Below are positions 12,057-24,306 of a stretch of 64,000 nucleotides of DNA, one piece after another; the first letter of the stretch is position 1, and each line of letters opens with the position of its first letter. The stretch is from Hordeum vulgare subsp. vulgare (lineage: Eukaryota; Streptophyta; Magnoliopsida; Poales; Poaceae): positions 537,158,083 through 537,222,082 of the forward strand of contig NC_058520.1 in NCBI RefSeq assembly GCF_904849725.1, read 5' to 3'. Both the position numbers and the translations under genes were made by a program. The notes beneath the pieces were generated by a model that was given only the letters and a program-made list of their open reading frames with translations, made no database searches and had not been told where the DNA came from.

Positions 12057-12655
12057 GGCACCTCCGCGTTCAGCACACGTACAGCTCGATGACGATCTCC
12101 GCATTCTTGATCCAGCAAGAGGGAGTGGAGAGGTAGCTGAGTTCTCTGACAGCCTAACGGCATGGCGGCGATGGTGGTGGAGCTGATCCGGCATGGCTTC
12201 ATCATGCACTACCGAACCTATTCAAGAGGAGGAGCGAACTATAGGGAGGGAGAGGGGATGCGCCTTGGACTAAGGTGTTGGCTTCCCTCTCTCCCCTCTG
12301 GTATATATATGAGGGAGGGGGGAGTGGTGGCACACCCAAGAGGAGGAATCCTCCTCCACTAAGGGAGGTGGAGTTCTACTCCTAGCAGGATTCCCTCCCA
12401 CTTGGCCTCCTCCCACCTCTGTGGCGCAAGGGCCTTTAGGGGCTAGCTTCCCAACCCACTAAGGGATCGTGCGCCACCTCTCAGGCCCATGTGGCCCGTG
12501 GAGGATGGACCCCGAAACCCATTCATCATTCCCGGTACACTATCGTAAATGCTCGAAACCATTCCAGAGCCCAAATACCCTCTCATATATATCAATCTTC
12601 GTCTCCGGACCATTCCGGAAATCCTCGTGTCGTCCGAGATCTCATCCAGGACTCT
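12057..12655 (-). mobile_element. Truncated, diverged Angela/BARE-like Copia LTR fragment
   Basis: Begins ggcacctccgcgttcagcac, which matches a block in the Angela-type LTRs at about 32938 and 39735, and continues through cattcccggtacac and tccggaccattccgg blocks in the same order. It is truncated at both ends and much more diverged than the two Angela LTRs further right. Its left edge abuts a Sabrina-like LTR terminus. Confidence 0.7.
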
Positions 12656-14024
12656 GAGTAGAAAATAAACGTTTGGTTATTTATATAATTCTTAGTAATG
12701 GGATCCCACACTATTAATAGGGGATCCAAGTGTTATATTCAATATTTGCTCAAGTATCATCATTTGGTCATCATCTCGTGGCATATGTTGTCTCACTAAA
12801 TAATCAAAAGACCAAATATCCCTAGGAAAACTACTTAGCGAGAACCTACATGTTATACGTTCCAACTACTAGTAGCTAGCCGGATAGTCCGGACCAGGTC
12901 CTGGATGGTGCGGACAAAGCCCGGATCGTTTGGATCCAGTCCTGGATCATCCGGCTAAATGACAACTCAATACAAGAGTACTTCTAGCCAAGACGGATCA
13001 TCCGGACCAGGTCCCGGATCGTCCGGACAAAGCCCGGATCATCCGGCTAAATGCTAAGCAAATACCAGACAACTTCTTGTGTATTCGGATCATCCGGACG
13101 GTCGTCACGCCCATACGGGCATCACCCGGATCATCCGGACGTGCTCGTGGATCGTCCGGGCACCTCGTAGCACCTCTTTCTTGGCATTTCTTCTGTGATC
13201 CCAGATCATCCGGACTCTGTTCCAAACCATCTGGGCATGTCAATTTCTGGGAAAACGGCTCTATCTGTTGGAAGTATATAAAGCACCTTACCTCTTCGGG
13301 ATTCACTTGACCACCACACTCAATTACACCCAAAGAGCACAAGTGCTCCCTCTCTCTTGCTCCACCATGAAATCCTGTATCCCGAGTCAATCTTTGTGAG
13401 TTTGAGAGAGTTGTTCCAATGAAAAGAAAGATCCACTACTTCCCCTTCTTGTGACCAAAGCAAATCGTGATTTGAGAAAGTCTTGAGATTTTCCCTTTGG
13501 ATCTTGTTACTCTTGGAGGCTGGAGACTCCTAGGCGTTAGGAGTACTTCGGCGAGGAACCGTTCATTGTGATTACCCCCGAAATATTTGTGAGGGTTTGG
13601 AGACCACCCCAAGGTCTACCACTAGTGGTTGAGAAACACCTTCATGGTGTTTTATCAAGGAGAGAATAGGGTGAGACTTTGTGGCATTGGTGTGCCTTCG
13701 TGGTAACATCCACCTCTCTAAACAGTGACGTAGCTTCCCTCCAAGGTAGTGAACATCGGCATACATCCTCGTCTCTCAGAGTTGCGGTTATCCCTAACAC
13801 TAGCTCCCTACTTTTGGTTACTTGTCCTTATGGACCTACTTGTATTCTTTGCACTTGCCTATATAATTATTTGTTGTTTTATTTAGTACACATAGCACAA
13901 CTATTGCCTTAGAAATTGTTATACTAATTCTCATATCCCACAATATTGCCTAAAATTTCTATGTAACAATTAAATTTTGTAATTGTACCTATTCACCCCC
14001 TCTAGGTCCACCTATATCCTTTCA
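12656..14024 (+). mobile_element. LTR-like segment with a ggatcatccgga repeat cluster, family unknown
   Basis: Order of features: a cluster of ggatc-rtccgga motifs (about 12880-13230) arranged as a roughly 113-bp repeat, a TATA box (gtatataaag near 13274), then an untranslated-leader-like region, ending ...cctttca at 14024. This U3-TATA-R/U5 order and the CA end fit a plus-strand LTR. The TG start and a target duplication were not found, so the left boundary is uncertain. No coding frame is convincing. Confidence 0.45.
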
Positions 14025-15222
14025 ACTATCTTGGACATCTTTTATGATTGTGAGTTCCCACCAAATATTAGATAATTATCAAAGTGTTGATGTTGGACAA
14101 GGAAGACACTGTAATGGTTATGTTTGTTTACATTCACATAGAAGTTATATTGTCATAACCATTGTTGTAGTGAACTTGCAAGAATCTGGGTTTCAGGGTT
14201 ACAGATGCACAAGTAGTATCTGTAATTAGTGCATTTTTTTGGGTTATCAAAGGATCTAAAGCATGCAGTAATTAGAAATACTACTTGTGCATCTGTAACC
14301 GTGAAACCCAGATTCTTGCAATGGGAGTCCACCATACCTACCTATGGATTGAATAAGATCCTTCCAGTAAGTTTTCATCACTGCATTAAGCAATAAAAGT
14401 TGCTCCTAAACATTTATGATCTTTTATTGTAAGGGAAAATAAGCTTTATACAATCTTGTAATGGCAAAGAAATAAAGGCGACGGATTGCATAATAAAGTT
14501 TGCTATCACAAGGGGCAATATAAAGTGGCATCCTTTACATTAAGAGTTTGAACATACAAAAATTAAAAGTGCATGACAACATCTACTTCCCTCTACGAAG
14601 GGCGGTCTTTTACTTTCTTGTATTTACTTTTATGCAAGAGTCAATAAATGTATATCCCTATTCCCACCTATTAACTCTATAGTTGGCAAGAGCATCATGT
14701 GTTGGGGAAAGATCTAGATACATATATCCAGTTGGATCTAGGTGACCGTGATTCATTATTATTGAAATTATACTTGAGGTAAAAGAGTTGGGTGGAAAAA
14801 ACAATAAAGCACCTATCTTCCTATGTGTCTGATGGAAACATTAGCTCCAAAAATATGCAATGAGTGTCAGCAATCATAGAAGACTAAATGATAGTTGAGT
14901 ATGTGAACTTGCTAGAATAAAAGCTTTTACATAGATTCTTCTCTAAAATATGATGAATTGTGATTGTCTCAATGACTAAGAACATAGTTTGTTGATTGCC
15001 AATAAATTTTATGCTTCATACTTCAACAATTGTGAATATATTGTTACTTGTTTATGAGAAGCTATATGATGAAAACCTTGTTGCTATGTTAATATTCATG
15101 ATGCTCTCGTGTCCTTATTCTGTTTCTATCGCCAACCCGTCTCTCAAATTATGTGGTCATTGTTATCGAGTCTGGCTTTCACTTGACGACAAGTGAGGTA
15201 TACGCTTGGGGCAGTTGATATG
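14025..15222 (+). mobile_element. 3' internal tail of an Athila-type Gypsy element
   Basis: AT-rich non-coding sequence ending in a polypurine-like gcttggggcag just before the LTR at 15223. Blocks such as tccaccatacctacctatgg and gacaagtgaggta are familiar from 3' untranslated regions of Triticeae Athila-type elements. Its own gag and 5' LTR are not present, so the LTR at 15223 serves as its 3' LTR while also being the 5' LTR of the next element. Confidence 0.6.
14176..14321. repeat. Inverted duplication, 53-bp arms with a 40-bp loop
   Basis: The left arm 14176-14228 (ttgcaagaatctgggtttca...) is the reverse complement of the right arm 14269-14321, with about four mismatches. It would form a strong hairpin in RNA or single-stranded DNA. 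The right arm appears to be the ancestral element sequence, and the left arm an inverted copy. Confidence 0.85.
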
Positions 15223-16743
15223 TGATACGTCTCTAATGTTTCTATAATTTTTGATTGCTGCATACCAATATTCTACAACTTTCATATACTTTTGGCAACA
15301 TTTTTATTATTTCGGGGACTAACTTATTTACCCAGTGCCACTTCTTGTTTTTTTGTGTATTTTGTTTCACAGAAATTCCATATCAAACGAAGTCCAGACG
15401 CTTTAAATTTATGAAGATTTTTTTCGAATATATGTGAATTTTGGGAGTCGGAATAAACGCAAGACGATGCTCGAGGGCCCCACAAGCCAACAGGGCGCAA
15501 CCTAGGGGCATCGTGATGGCTTGTGGCCAGTCCTTAAGTCACTTGGAGCTCTCAACGGCAGAAACAAAGATATTTTTGTAATAAAAATCCTCTCAAAATT
15601 TCAGCCCGACAGGAGTTAGAGTTCTCCGCATATTTAAGAAACGGTGAAGGGCCAGAAAACAACACCGAAAAGACAAGAGATATAGAGAGAGATCTAATCT
15701 CGGAAGGGCTCCTACCCTCCACAAGCCATGGAATCCATGGACCAGATGGTAAACTCTCCTCTCACCTAGGGAGGAGGCCAAGGAAGAGGAGTAAGGAGGG
15801 GGCTCCCTCTCCCTCTCTCTCGGTGGCACTGAAGCGCCGCCCGGGCAACCATGATGATGGCGATCTACACCAACAACTCCATCGCCATCATCACCATAAC
15901 CTTCCCTCATCTATCTAAAGTGGTCCACTCTTCCTCATCCCATTGTACCCCTACTCGAATATGGTGCTTAATTCAATATATTATTATCCTATGATGTGTG
16001 GCTATGCTATGATCTTTGAGTAGTTCCTTTTTGTCCTATGGGTTGATTGATGATTTTGATTGATTTGAGTTGCGTGGTTTATATTGGTGCTGTCCTAAGG
16101 TGCTTCCCGTGAGGCGCACACGTGAAATATTCACGCTAGAGGGTTTGCAATATGTGCATGATTCGCTTATAGTGGATGGCTAGAGTGACAGAAGCTTACA
16201 CCCGAGTAAGGGAGTTGTTTGCGTATGGGAGTAAAGGGGACTTAATGTTTAATGGTATGGTTGGGTTTTACCTTAATGACCTTTAGTAGTTGTGGATTCT
16301 TGCTAGAGTTCCAATCATAAGTGCATATGATCCAAGTACATAAAGTGTGTTAGTGTATGCCTCTCCCTCATATAAAACTGCAATAATGATTACCGGTCTA
16401 GTTATCAATTGCCTAGGACAATCTCGCAAATCCTATCACCACTTTCAACACACGCTATATTTACTTTATTTTTATTTTATTAAAACAACACCTAATTTTT
16501 ATTTACTTGTTCTTTATTACCTTAGAAAGCTATCTATTACACGTACTAAGTACTTCTATTTTCCTTCCTGCAAAATAGTTTCATACTTGTTCTAGGTAAA
16601 GTAAGCGTTTGCATGCGTAGAATTGTATTGGTGGTCTATAGAACTTGAGAGAATATTAATTCTACCTTTATCTCCTCATTGGGTTTAACACTCTTACTTA
16701 TCGAAAAAGGCTACAAACGATCCCCTGCACTTGTGGGTTATCA
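15223..16743 (+). repeat. 5' LTR of the Athila-type element
   Basis: 1521 bp, TGATACGTCTC...GGGTTATCA. It is followed at 16749 by tttttctagcgtagttgccggg, a mutated form of the tttctggcgccgttgccggg primer-binding region. It also directly follows a polypurine tract at about 15205-15213, so it doubles as the 3' LTR of the fragment to its left. Confidence 0.8.
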
Positions 16744-16866
16744 AGACCTTTTTCTAGCGTAGTTGCCGGGAGCAATAGCGTAGCGGTTGATATTCTCATG
16801 TGTGTTTGTTTGTTTTATCACTAAGTAATTTTACTTTATGTTCTAAGTTGTTTTTTATATTTAAAT

Positions 16867-18204
16867 ATGGGTAAGAAAAAAAATTTACCAAAAAAAACAT
16901 TATTTGTACTTACTGTTTCAAAAGTTGAGGAACCACTAGTGTTCCGTACTACCGAAGAATATTACGTGGCTCATCTTCGATCCCTTTGTCCTCGTACTGA
17001 AAACTGAACTAGCTTAGTTGAGGGAAAATCATTAGATGAGCATTCTTATTATGTGTGACACCACATATCTCATAAAGGGAAACTCTTGTGGAATGAAATT
17101 AATACTTCATGTTGCTATGCTTGGAATTTATGTTGGTTACATGATTTTACTTGTTGTTCTGAAGAAACTAAAAAACACATTCCCTACCAATGTGTGTTTA
17201 ATGATAATGAAATACTATCTTCTTATACCAAGGAGGCCTATTGTTATTATGACGTTGAACAAATTGAAGAATTTGTTGCTTTTAAGTGTGCTTATGAAAT
17301 TGCTACCTTTATTGAAAAGTACGATGCTACTCTTTACAAAACTAATTTTTTTGCCATACTTAAATATTGCTATGAAGACTATGCTTCTAATGCGTACGTT
17401 AAAGAATTTATTGAAAGAATGTCCACTGCCTTGAAAGAGAATACTATTTTGCACGAGTCTATGGAAGAAGAAATTGCTGAAACTGTGAGCTCATTAGATG
17501 AAAAATATCAGGAGGGGAGCGAAGAACAAAAGGAGGAAGATCGCATTAGCTACCTGTGCCCACATTCTAATGAGATTAACTCTTCAACTCATACATTGTT
17601 TAATTTCCATTCGCACATACCGAATGATGAATGCCATGATGAATGCTATGATCCCTTGGGTTTGTTTGAAATATCCATTTTTGATGAACTTGATGCTTGC
17701 TATGGTTGTGGTCATGATGCCAGTATGAATTATGCTTATGGAGATGAACTTGCTATAGTTCCTTATGTTAAGTATGAAATTGTTGCTATTGCACCCACAC
17801 ATGATAGTCCTATTATCTTTTTGAATTCTCCCAACTACACCATATTAGAGAAGTTTGCACTTATTAAGGATTATATTGATGGGTAATGTTTTACCACTAC
17901 ACATGATGGTTTTGATGAATATAATATGCATGTGCTTGCTGCTCCTACTTGCAATTATTACGAGAGAGGAACCAAATCTTCACCTCTCTATGTTTCTAGT
18001 ACGATAAAATTGCAAGAAGCTAGTGATGCTATGTATTGGCCTTTACTTTGTGTGAATGAATTATTCTTTTATGAAATGCCAATGCATAGGAAGAGATTTA
18101 GACTTCGTTGCTACATGATATATATCACTTTGTGCTCACTACTAAATTATAAATCATTGTTAATTAAAATTGGCTTTGATATACCCTGGGATCTCGATGG
18201 ATGA
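16867..18204 (+). pseudogene. MGKKK-initiated ORF of the Athila-type element, no known domain
   Basis: A single frame from ATG at 16867 to a stop at 18202-18204, about 445 codons, with three internal stops (17005-17007, 17056-17058, 17884-17886). The protein starts MGKKKNLPKK and has a Cys/Trp/Tyr-rich block (CCYAWNLCWLHDFTCC), a YQEGSEEQKEED acidic stretch, and a His/Cys-rich part with DECHDECYD and ACYGCGHDA-like spacing. None of the gag, protease, RT or integrase motifs is present. Frames like this recur in Triticeae repeats, but I know no function for them. It sits where gag would be, about 120 bp after the primer-binding site, so it may be a replaced or degenerate gag. The stops mean it is not expressed as a whole protein. 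Confidence 0.65.
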
Positions 18205-20896
18205 ATTACTTGAGCACTATATGCCTAGCTTATTGGCTTTACAGACATCGCTGCCATGAATACAACCCGGAAGTTTTAGAGAGCCATTTATTTCCATTGT
18301 GTAATTTTAAAATAATTAAAAAATAAAAATAAAGTGGGGAACCTAAATTTTTTCAAAAAGAAAAGTGAAAGTGAGAAGGACGAGCACCATTGAAGTGGGG
18401 GCTAGCCTTGAACTTTGTTCACGCCCTTGGAAACTTTACGAACCTTGATTGCAGAAACTTTTCAACAAAAATAATTATCCCCTTGTGAAAATCCATTGTA
18501 TTATAAAAATAATGTGCCAAGATTTACCTTTAGGATGTTTGAATTGCTTGTTTGATATGTGATGTGTAAAAATAGAAACTTTGGTTCTAGTGTTTGATTT
18601 TTTATATTTTACCGCAACATCCAACAAATCTGAAATTTTTACATGGTAATTTTATGTAAAATATTTACCATGTCCTAGTTTTTGGAAAAAAATATGTTAC
18701 ATAAGTATATATTTCATCTGCGTCTTTACAAATTGTCCTGTTTTCAACGGATTGCTGTTATAGTTGCTTTGCATGCTTATGTTTTGAATTCTTGTTGAGC
18801 CTCATTGACTTGGGAGCCATAGAATTGTGATAGGATAGAGTGGGTAGTGTTAGATTATAATTATGCGATAATGTTATGGAAGGACATGATAAGATTTGAT
18901 GATTATGTACTAACGTTTCTAATAAAAATTCTGTTAAGTTTTGTGTGGATGAAGTGTTCGAAGATCGAGGAGGTATTGATATGGGAAGAATAAGGAGAGG
19001 CAAGAGCTCACTCTTGAGGATGCCCAATGCACACCAAGTAAATATTTAGGGATACTCAAGCGCCTAAGCTTGGGGATACCCCGGAAGGCATCCCATCTTT
19101 CTTCTTCAACAACTATCGATATGTTTTGGTTTTTGTTTTGTTCACATGATATGCGTAAATTCTTGTGGCGTCATGTGCCTTTTATTTTCCTTCAAGAAAT
19201 GCGCCATACTGGTATGGGAAATTCCATGGTTGATTTATATAATGCTCTTTGCACTTCACTTGTATCTTTTGAGTATGGTTTTATAGAATGCTTCATGTGC
19301 TTCACCTATATCATATGAAGTTAGATGCCTGTTTCTCTACATATAGAAAATTGTTGTTTTTAGAATGCTCTTTTGCTTCACTTATATTTATTAGAGCATG
19401 GTCTTTTGTTGAAATAATTAAACTCTCATGTTTCACTTATACCTATTTACAGAGTCAACAGGAATTGGTCATTCACATGGTTAGTTATAAAATCCTACAT
19501 AAAACTTGTTGATCACTGAATATGATATGTTTGATTCCCTACAATAGTTTTGCGACATTAAGATAGTAATATGTGAGTGCACTAGTTGATGATTGTGGAT
19601 TAGTAAGAATGTTGATGTTAAGGTTTATGATTCTCGAAACATGCACATATAGTATCTACTTATGCAATGAAGATTGGAGCATAATTTATCCTTGATTGAA
19701 ATCCTTTGAGTTGTTATAATCAGAGTCGCGCGATGGTTAAATCAACCCAACCTTCTGCCTCGGAGCATGTGAGTAGTACTTTGCTTAGAGAGAGCTAAAA
19801 AAACTTACAATAAGTATGTGAGTTGTTTATGACTAATGTGAAATCATGGATATACGAACTCTCACCACCTCATATTTGCTAGCCTCTTCGGTATCGTGCA
19901 TTTCCCATTCGCACTTCAAGGATCGGTGCAACTTTGGCCAGTGCATCCAAACACCGTGACATGATACGCTCTATTGCACATAAGTCACCTTATATATTCC
20001 TCAAAACAGCCACCATACCTACCTATCATGGCATTTCCATAGCCATTCCAAGATATATTGCCATTCAACTTCCATCATTATCATATACATGACTTGAGCA
20101 TTCATTGTCATGTTACTTTTCATGATTGTAAGATAGCTAGCATGATATTTCCATGTCTTGTCCATTTTTTGATATCTTTTGCTATGCAAGATCATTGCAC
20201 ATACTCGTACACTGCGAGAGGCATTCATATAGATTCATATCTACCTATTAGTTTTACATATCGAGTTGTAAGTATAAAAGTGTGATGATCATCATTATTA
20301 GAGAATTGTCCCAGTGAGGAAATAAAAATGGGTATACCAAATGATATCACCATAAAAATGGGGGATGCTAAAAAAGGAAAAAAACCACCATGAAAAAATG
20401 AGAGAAAAAGAGCGAAGAGACTTTGCTACTATCCTTTACCACACGTGTGCCTCAAAGTGGTACCATGTTCTTCATATAGAGAGTCTCTTGTTTTGCCACT
20501 TCCATATGCTAGTGGGAATTTTTCATTATAAAACTTGGCTTGTATATTCTGATGACGGGCGTCCTCAAATGCCCGAGATCTTCATGAGCAAGCAAATTCG
20601 ATGCACACCCACTTAGCTTCAGTCAATCTTTCATAAACGTATAGCTCTAGTGCATCCTTTACATGGCAGTCCCTACTCCTCGCATTGATATCTATTGATG
20701 GGCATCTCCATAGCCCGTTGATACGCCGAGTTGATGTGAGACTTTCTTCTCCACTTTTACCCCTTTAAAACCTACCACCATATTATATTCCACCTTTATG
20801 CTATATCCATGGTTCACGCTCATGTATTGTGTGAGTAATAAAAAGCTAAAGCGCATTAAAAAGTATGATCGAATTGCTTGGTTTGACACCGGGGTG
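18205..20896 (+). other. Non-coding internal region of the Athila-type element
   Basis: About 2.7 kb, AT-rich, with only short frames. It contains A-rich stretches (18300-18370, 20340-20400), scattered gcttgggg-like purine blocks (19070, 20350) and no clear tandem repeats. I see no second gene. Confidence 0.6.
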
Positions 20897-21681
20897 TGAT
20901 GTCTACTACGCAACCTTCTCCTCGTAGACGTTGTTGGGCCTTCAAGTGCAGAGGTTTGTACGACAGTAGCAATTTTCCCTCAAGTGGGTGACCTAAGGTT
21001 TATCAATCCGTAGGAGGCGTAGGATGAAGATGGTCTCTCTCAAGCAACCCTGCAACCAAATAACAAAGAGTCTCTTGTGTCCCCAACACACCCAATACAA
21101 TGGTAAGTTGTATAGGTGCACTAGTTCGGCGAAGAGATGGTGATACAAGTGCAATATGGATGGTAGATATAGGTTTTTGTAATCTGAAACTACAAAAACA
21201 GCAAGGTAACTAATAGTAAAAGCGAGCACGAACGGTATTGCAATGCGTGGAAACAAGGCCTAGGGTTCATACTTTCACTAGTGAAGTTCTCTCAACAATG
21301 ATAACATAATTGGATCATATAACTAGCCCTCAACGTTCAACAAAGAGTCACTCCAAAGTCACTAATAGCGGAAAACAAACGAAGAGATTATTGCCGGGTA
21401 CGAAACCACCACAAAGTTATTCTTTCTAATCAATCTATTCAAGAGTCCGTAGTAAAATAGCACGGAGCTATTCTTTCCGTTCAATCTTTCATAGAGTTCG
21501 TACAAGAATAACACCTTAAGATACATATCAACCAAGACCCTAATGTCACCTAGATACTCCACTGTCACCTCAAGTATCCATGGGCATGATTATACGATAT
21601 GCATCACACAATCTCAGAATCATCTATGCAACCAACACATAGAACTTCAAAGAATGCCCCAAAGTTTCTACCGGAGAGTCA

Positions 21682-21836
21682 AAACGTGTGCCAACCCATA
21701 TGCATAGGTTCCCAATGTCACGAAACCCGCAAGTTGATCACCAAAGCATACATCGAGTACTCACATGAATATCCAAACGTGTGCCAACCCATATGCATAG
21801 GTTCCCAATGTCACAAACCCGCAAGTTGATCACCAC
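21682..21836 (+). repeat. 93-bp tandem duplication inside the solo LTR
   Basis: The block acgtgtgccaacccatatgc begins at 21684 and again at 21777. The following gcaagttgatcacca is also repeated. The second copy is incomplete. Confidence 0.8.
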
Positions 21837-22584
21837 AGATAGACACGTGCAAGACATACATCAGGTGTTCTCAAAGACTCAATCCAATAATATAACTTCA
21901 AAGGGGAAACTCATTTAATTACAAGAAGGGAGAGGGGGAAGAACATCATAAGATCCAACTATAGTAGCAAAGCCCGCGGTACATTGAGATCAAGACATCT
22001 CAAGAACATGAGAGAGAGAGATCAAACACATAGCTACTGGTACATACCCTCAGCCCTGAGGGAGAACTACTCCCTCCTTGTCATGGAGATCGCCGGGATG
22101 ATGAATATGGCCACCGGAGATGGATTCCCCCTCCGGCAGGGTGCCTGAACGGGCTCCAGATTGGTTTTTGGTGGCTATAGAGGCTTGCGGCGGCGGAACT
22201 CCTGATCTAGGTTTCTTTTTGGGGGTTTCTGTATTTGTAGGAATTTATGGCGGTGTAATTACGTCGGTTGGGACCACGAGGAGGTCATAAGCCTGGTAGG
22301 TGCGGCCTAGGGGGGGTCGCGCCTCCCGGGCTTGTGACCCCCTCATGGCTCTTCTGGCCTTCTTCCAAACCTTCAGGGGTCTCTTTTGTTCCAAAAAAAA
22401 TCATCGTAAAGTTTTATTCCATTTGGACTCCGTGTGAAAAAGGGTCAAAAACACAGAAAAAACAGAAACTCGCACTTGGCACTGAGTTAATAGGTTAGTC
22501 CCAAAAAAGATATAAATAGCTTATTCATGCATATAAAACATCCAAAGTTGACAAGATAATAGCATGGAACCATAAAAAATTATA

Positions 22585-22697
22585 CTCCCTCCGTCCGGAA
22601 ATACTTGTCCTAGAAATGCACGTATCTAGACTTATTTTAGTTATACATACATCTATTTTATTCATTTTTTAGGACAAGTATTTCCGGACGGAGGGAG
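22585..22697. mobile_element. Stowaway MITE (Athos-like), 113 bp
   Basis: Perfect terminal inverted repeats of about 25 bp beginning CTCCCTCCGTCCGGAAATAC, flanked by TA target duplications at 22583-22584 and 22698-22699. Tc1/mariner-type MITEs use TA targets. It has no coding capacity. Confidence 0.93.
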
Positions 22698-22719
22698 TAG
22701 ATACGTTGGAGTCGTATCA

Positions 22720-23017
22720 GGGTGCTCATGATTTATACTTTATGCTAGGAAGACCAATCATGACAGGCTATATGATTTTGTAGGGATATCATTCTTCAAG
22801 CATTGTTATTTTGAAAGGACATGATTGTTTGCTAGTCAACATGGGTATGGACGTATTTTGGTCAAATAATAGACTATTGCCTTGAATCACTTGTATCTTA
22901 ATACCCATGCCATGATTATACATTTTTTCAATATTATGATAGGTAGCATTCCACATAAAAATTATATTATTATCATTTACCTACTCGAGGACGAGCGAGA
23001 ATTAAGCTTGGGGATGT
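22720..23017 (+). other. 3' end of the Athila-type internal region with polypurine tract
   Basis: Resumes the host element after the solo LTR and ends in gaattaagcttggggatg immediately before the 3' LTR. This is the usual Athila-type polypurine tract. Confidence 0.7.
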
Positions 23018-24306
23018 TGAAACGTCTCTATTATATCTATAATTTTTATTGCTGCATGCCAATATTCTACAACTTTCATATACTTTTGGCAACATTTTGT
23101 ATTATTTTTGGGACTAACTTACTTACTCACTGCCCAGTGTTAGTTTATGTTTTTTGTGTTTTTTGTTTTGCAGAAATTTCATATCAAACGAAGTCCAATC
23201 ACGATAAATATTTACAAGGATTTTTGTTGGAATTTATGTGAAATTTGGAGTCGCCAACAACACATGATGATGCCTGCGGGCCCCACAAGCCAACAGGGTG
23301 CGGCCTCGGGGGCGCCCTGATGGCTTGTGGCGAGCATTTAAGTCGGTTGGAGCTCTCATTTGGCTGCAAGAAAGATGTTTTCGTGATAAAAATCCCCTCA
23401 AAATTTTAGCGTGATCGGAGTTACGGATCTCCGGATATGTAAGAAACGGTGAAGGGCTAGAAAACAACACCAAAAATAGAAGAGAAACAGAGAGAGAGAG
23501 ATCTAATCTCGGAGGGGCTCCTGCCCTCCGAGATCCATGGTAGCCATGGACTAGAGGGGAAACCCTTCTCCCACCTAAGGAGGAGGCCAAGGAAGAAGAA
23601 GAAGGAGGGGGCTCTCTCCCCCTCTCTCTCAGTGGCGCCGGAGCGCCGGAGCGCCATTGCGACAACCATTATGACGGCGATCTACACCAATAACTTTGCC
23701 GCCGTCATCACCACCACCATCACCTTCCCTCATCTATCTACAGCGGTCCACTCTCCCGCATCCCAGTGTACCCCCTACTTGAACATGGTGCTTAATGCTA
23801 TATATTATTATCCTATGATATGTGGCTATCCTATGATGTTCGAGTAGTTCCTTTTTGTCCTATGGGTTGATTGATGATCTTGATTGATTTGAGTTGTGTG
23901 GTTTATGTTGTGCTATCCTAAGGTTCTTTCCTTGAGGAACACACGTGAAAGATTCACGTGAGTAAGCGAGTTGTTTGTGTATGGGAGTAAAGGGGACTTG
24001 ATGTTTAATGCTATGGTTGGGTTTTACCTTAATGATCTTTAGTAGTTGCGGATGCTTGCTAAAGTTCGAGTAATAAGTGCATATGATCCAAGTATGAAAA
24101 GTGTGTTAGTGTATGCCTCTCCCTTATATAAAACTGCAATAATGATTACCAGTATAGTTATCAATTGCCTAGGACAATCTCGCCAATCCTATCACCACTT
24201 TTTCGCACTCTCTATACTTACTTTATTGTTCTTTCATTAAAACATCACCTAACTTTTATTTACTTATTATTTATTACCTTGCAAACCTATATATTACACC
24301 TACTAA
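23018..24306 (+). repeat. 3' LTR of the Athila-type element, truncated by a CACTA insertion
   Basis: Aligns with 15223-16743 from TGAAACGTCTC through tattacacctactaa. It has a roughly 65-bp internal deletion near 23960 (between attcacg and gtgagtaag). It stops where the CACTA terminus begins; the missing right end is not elsewhere in the window. Confidence 0.8.

Larger units (their letters stand above)
20897..22719 (-). mobile_element. Solo LTR of a Fatima-like Gypsy element
   Basis: Starts TGATGTCTACTACGCAACC and ends GAGTCGTATCA on the plus strand; read on the minus strand it starts TGATACGACTCC. It is flanked by identical 5-bp target duplications GGGTG at 20892-20896 and 22720-22724, with no internal domain. 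That proves a complete insertion later reduced by LTR-LTR recombination. It carries a local tandem duplication (21682-21836) and a Stowaway MITE (22585-22697). Confidence 0.9.
15223..24306 (+). mobile_element. Athila-type non-autonomous LTR retrotransposon, interrupted
   Basis: Direct LTRs 15223-16743 and 23018-24306 flank an internal region with one long degraded frame (16867-18204), a long non-coding part, a solo-LTR insertion (20897-22719) and a 3' polypurine tract at 23005-23017 (aagcttggggatg). The 3' LTR is cut by a CACTA element. No protease, RT or integrase motif was seen. The LTR start TGATACGTCTC relates it to the Fatima/Sabrina group; the exact family is uncertain. Confidence 0.75.

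Noticed and set aside
14164..14172. gttgtagtg, the reverse complement of the CACTA start CACTACAAC
   Set aside because: Nine-base match only; no subterminal repeats or target duplication beside it, and it sits within Athila-type tail sequence.
15593..15910. Open frames within the Athila-type LTRs (also 23234-23665)
   Set aside because: Located in the GC-rich part of the LTR, present in both copies, no domain.
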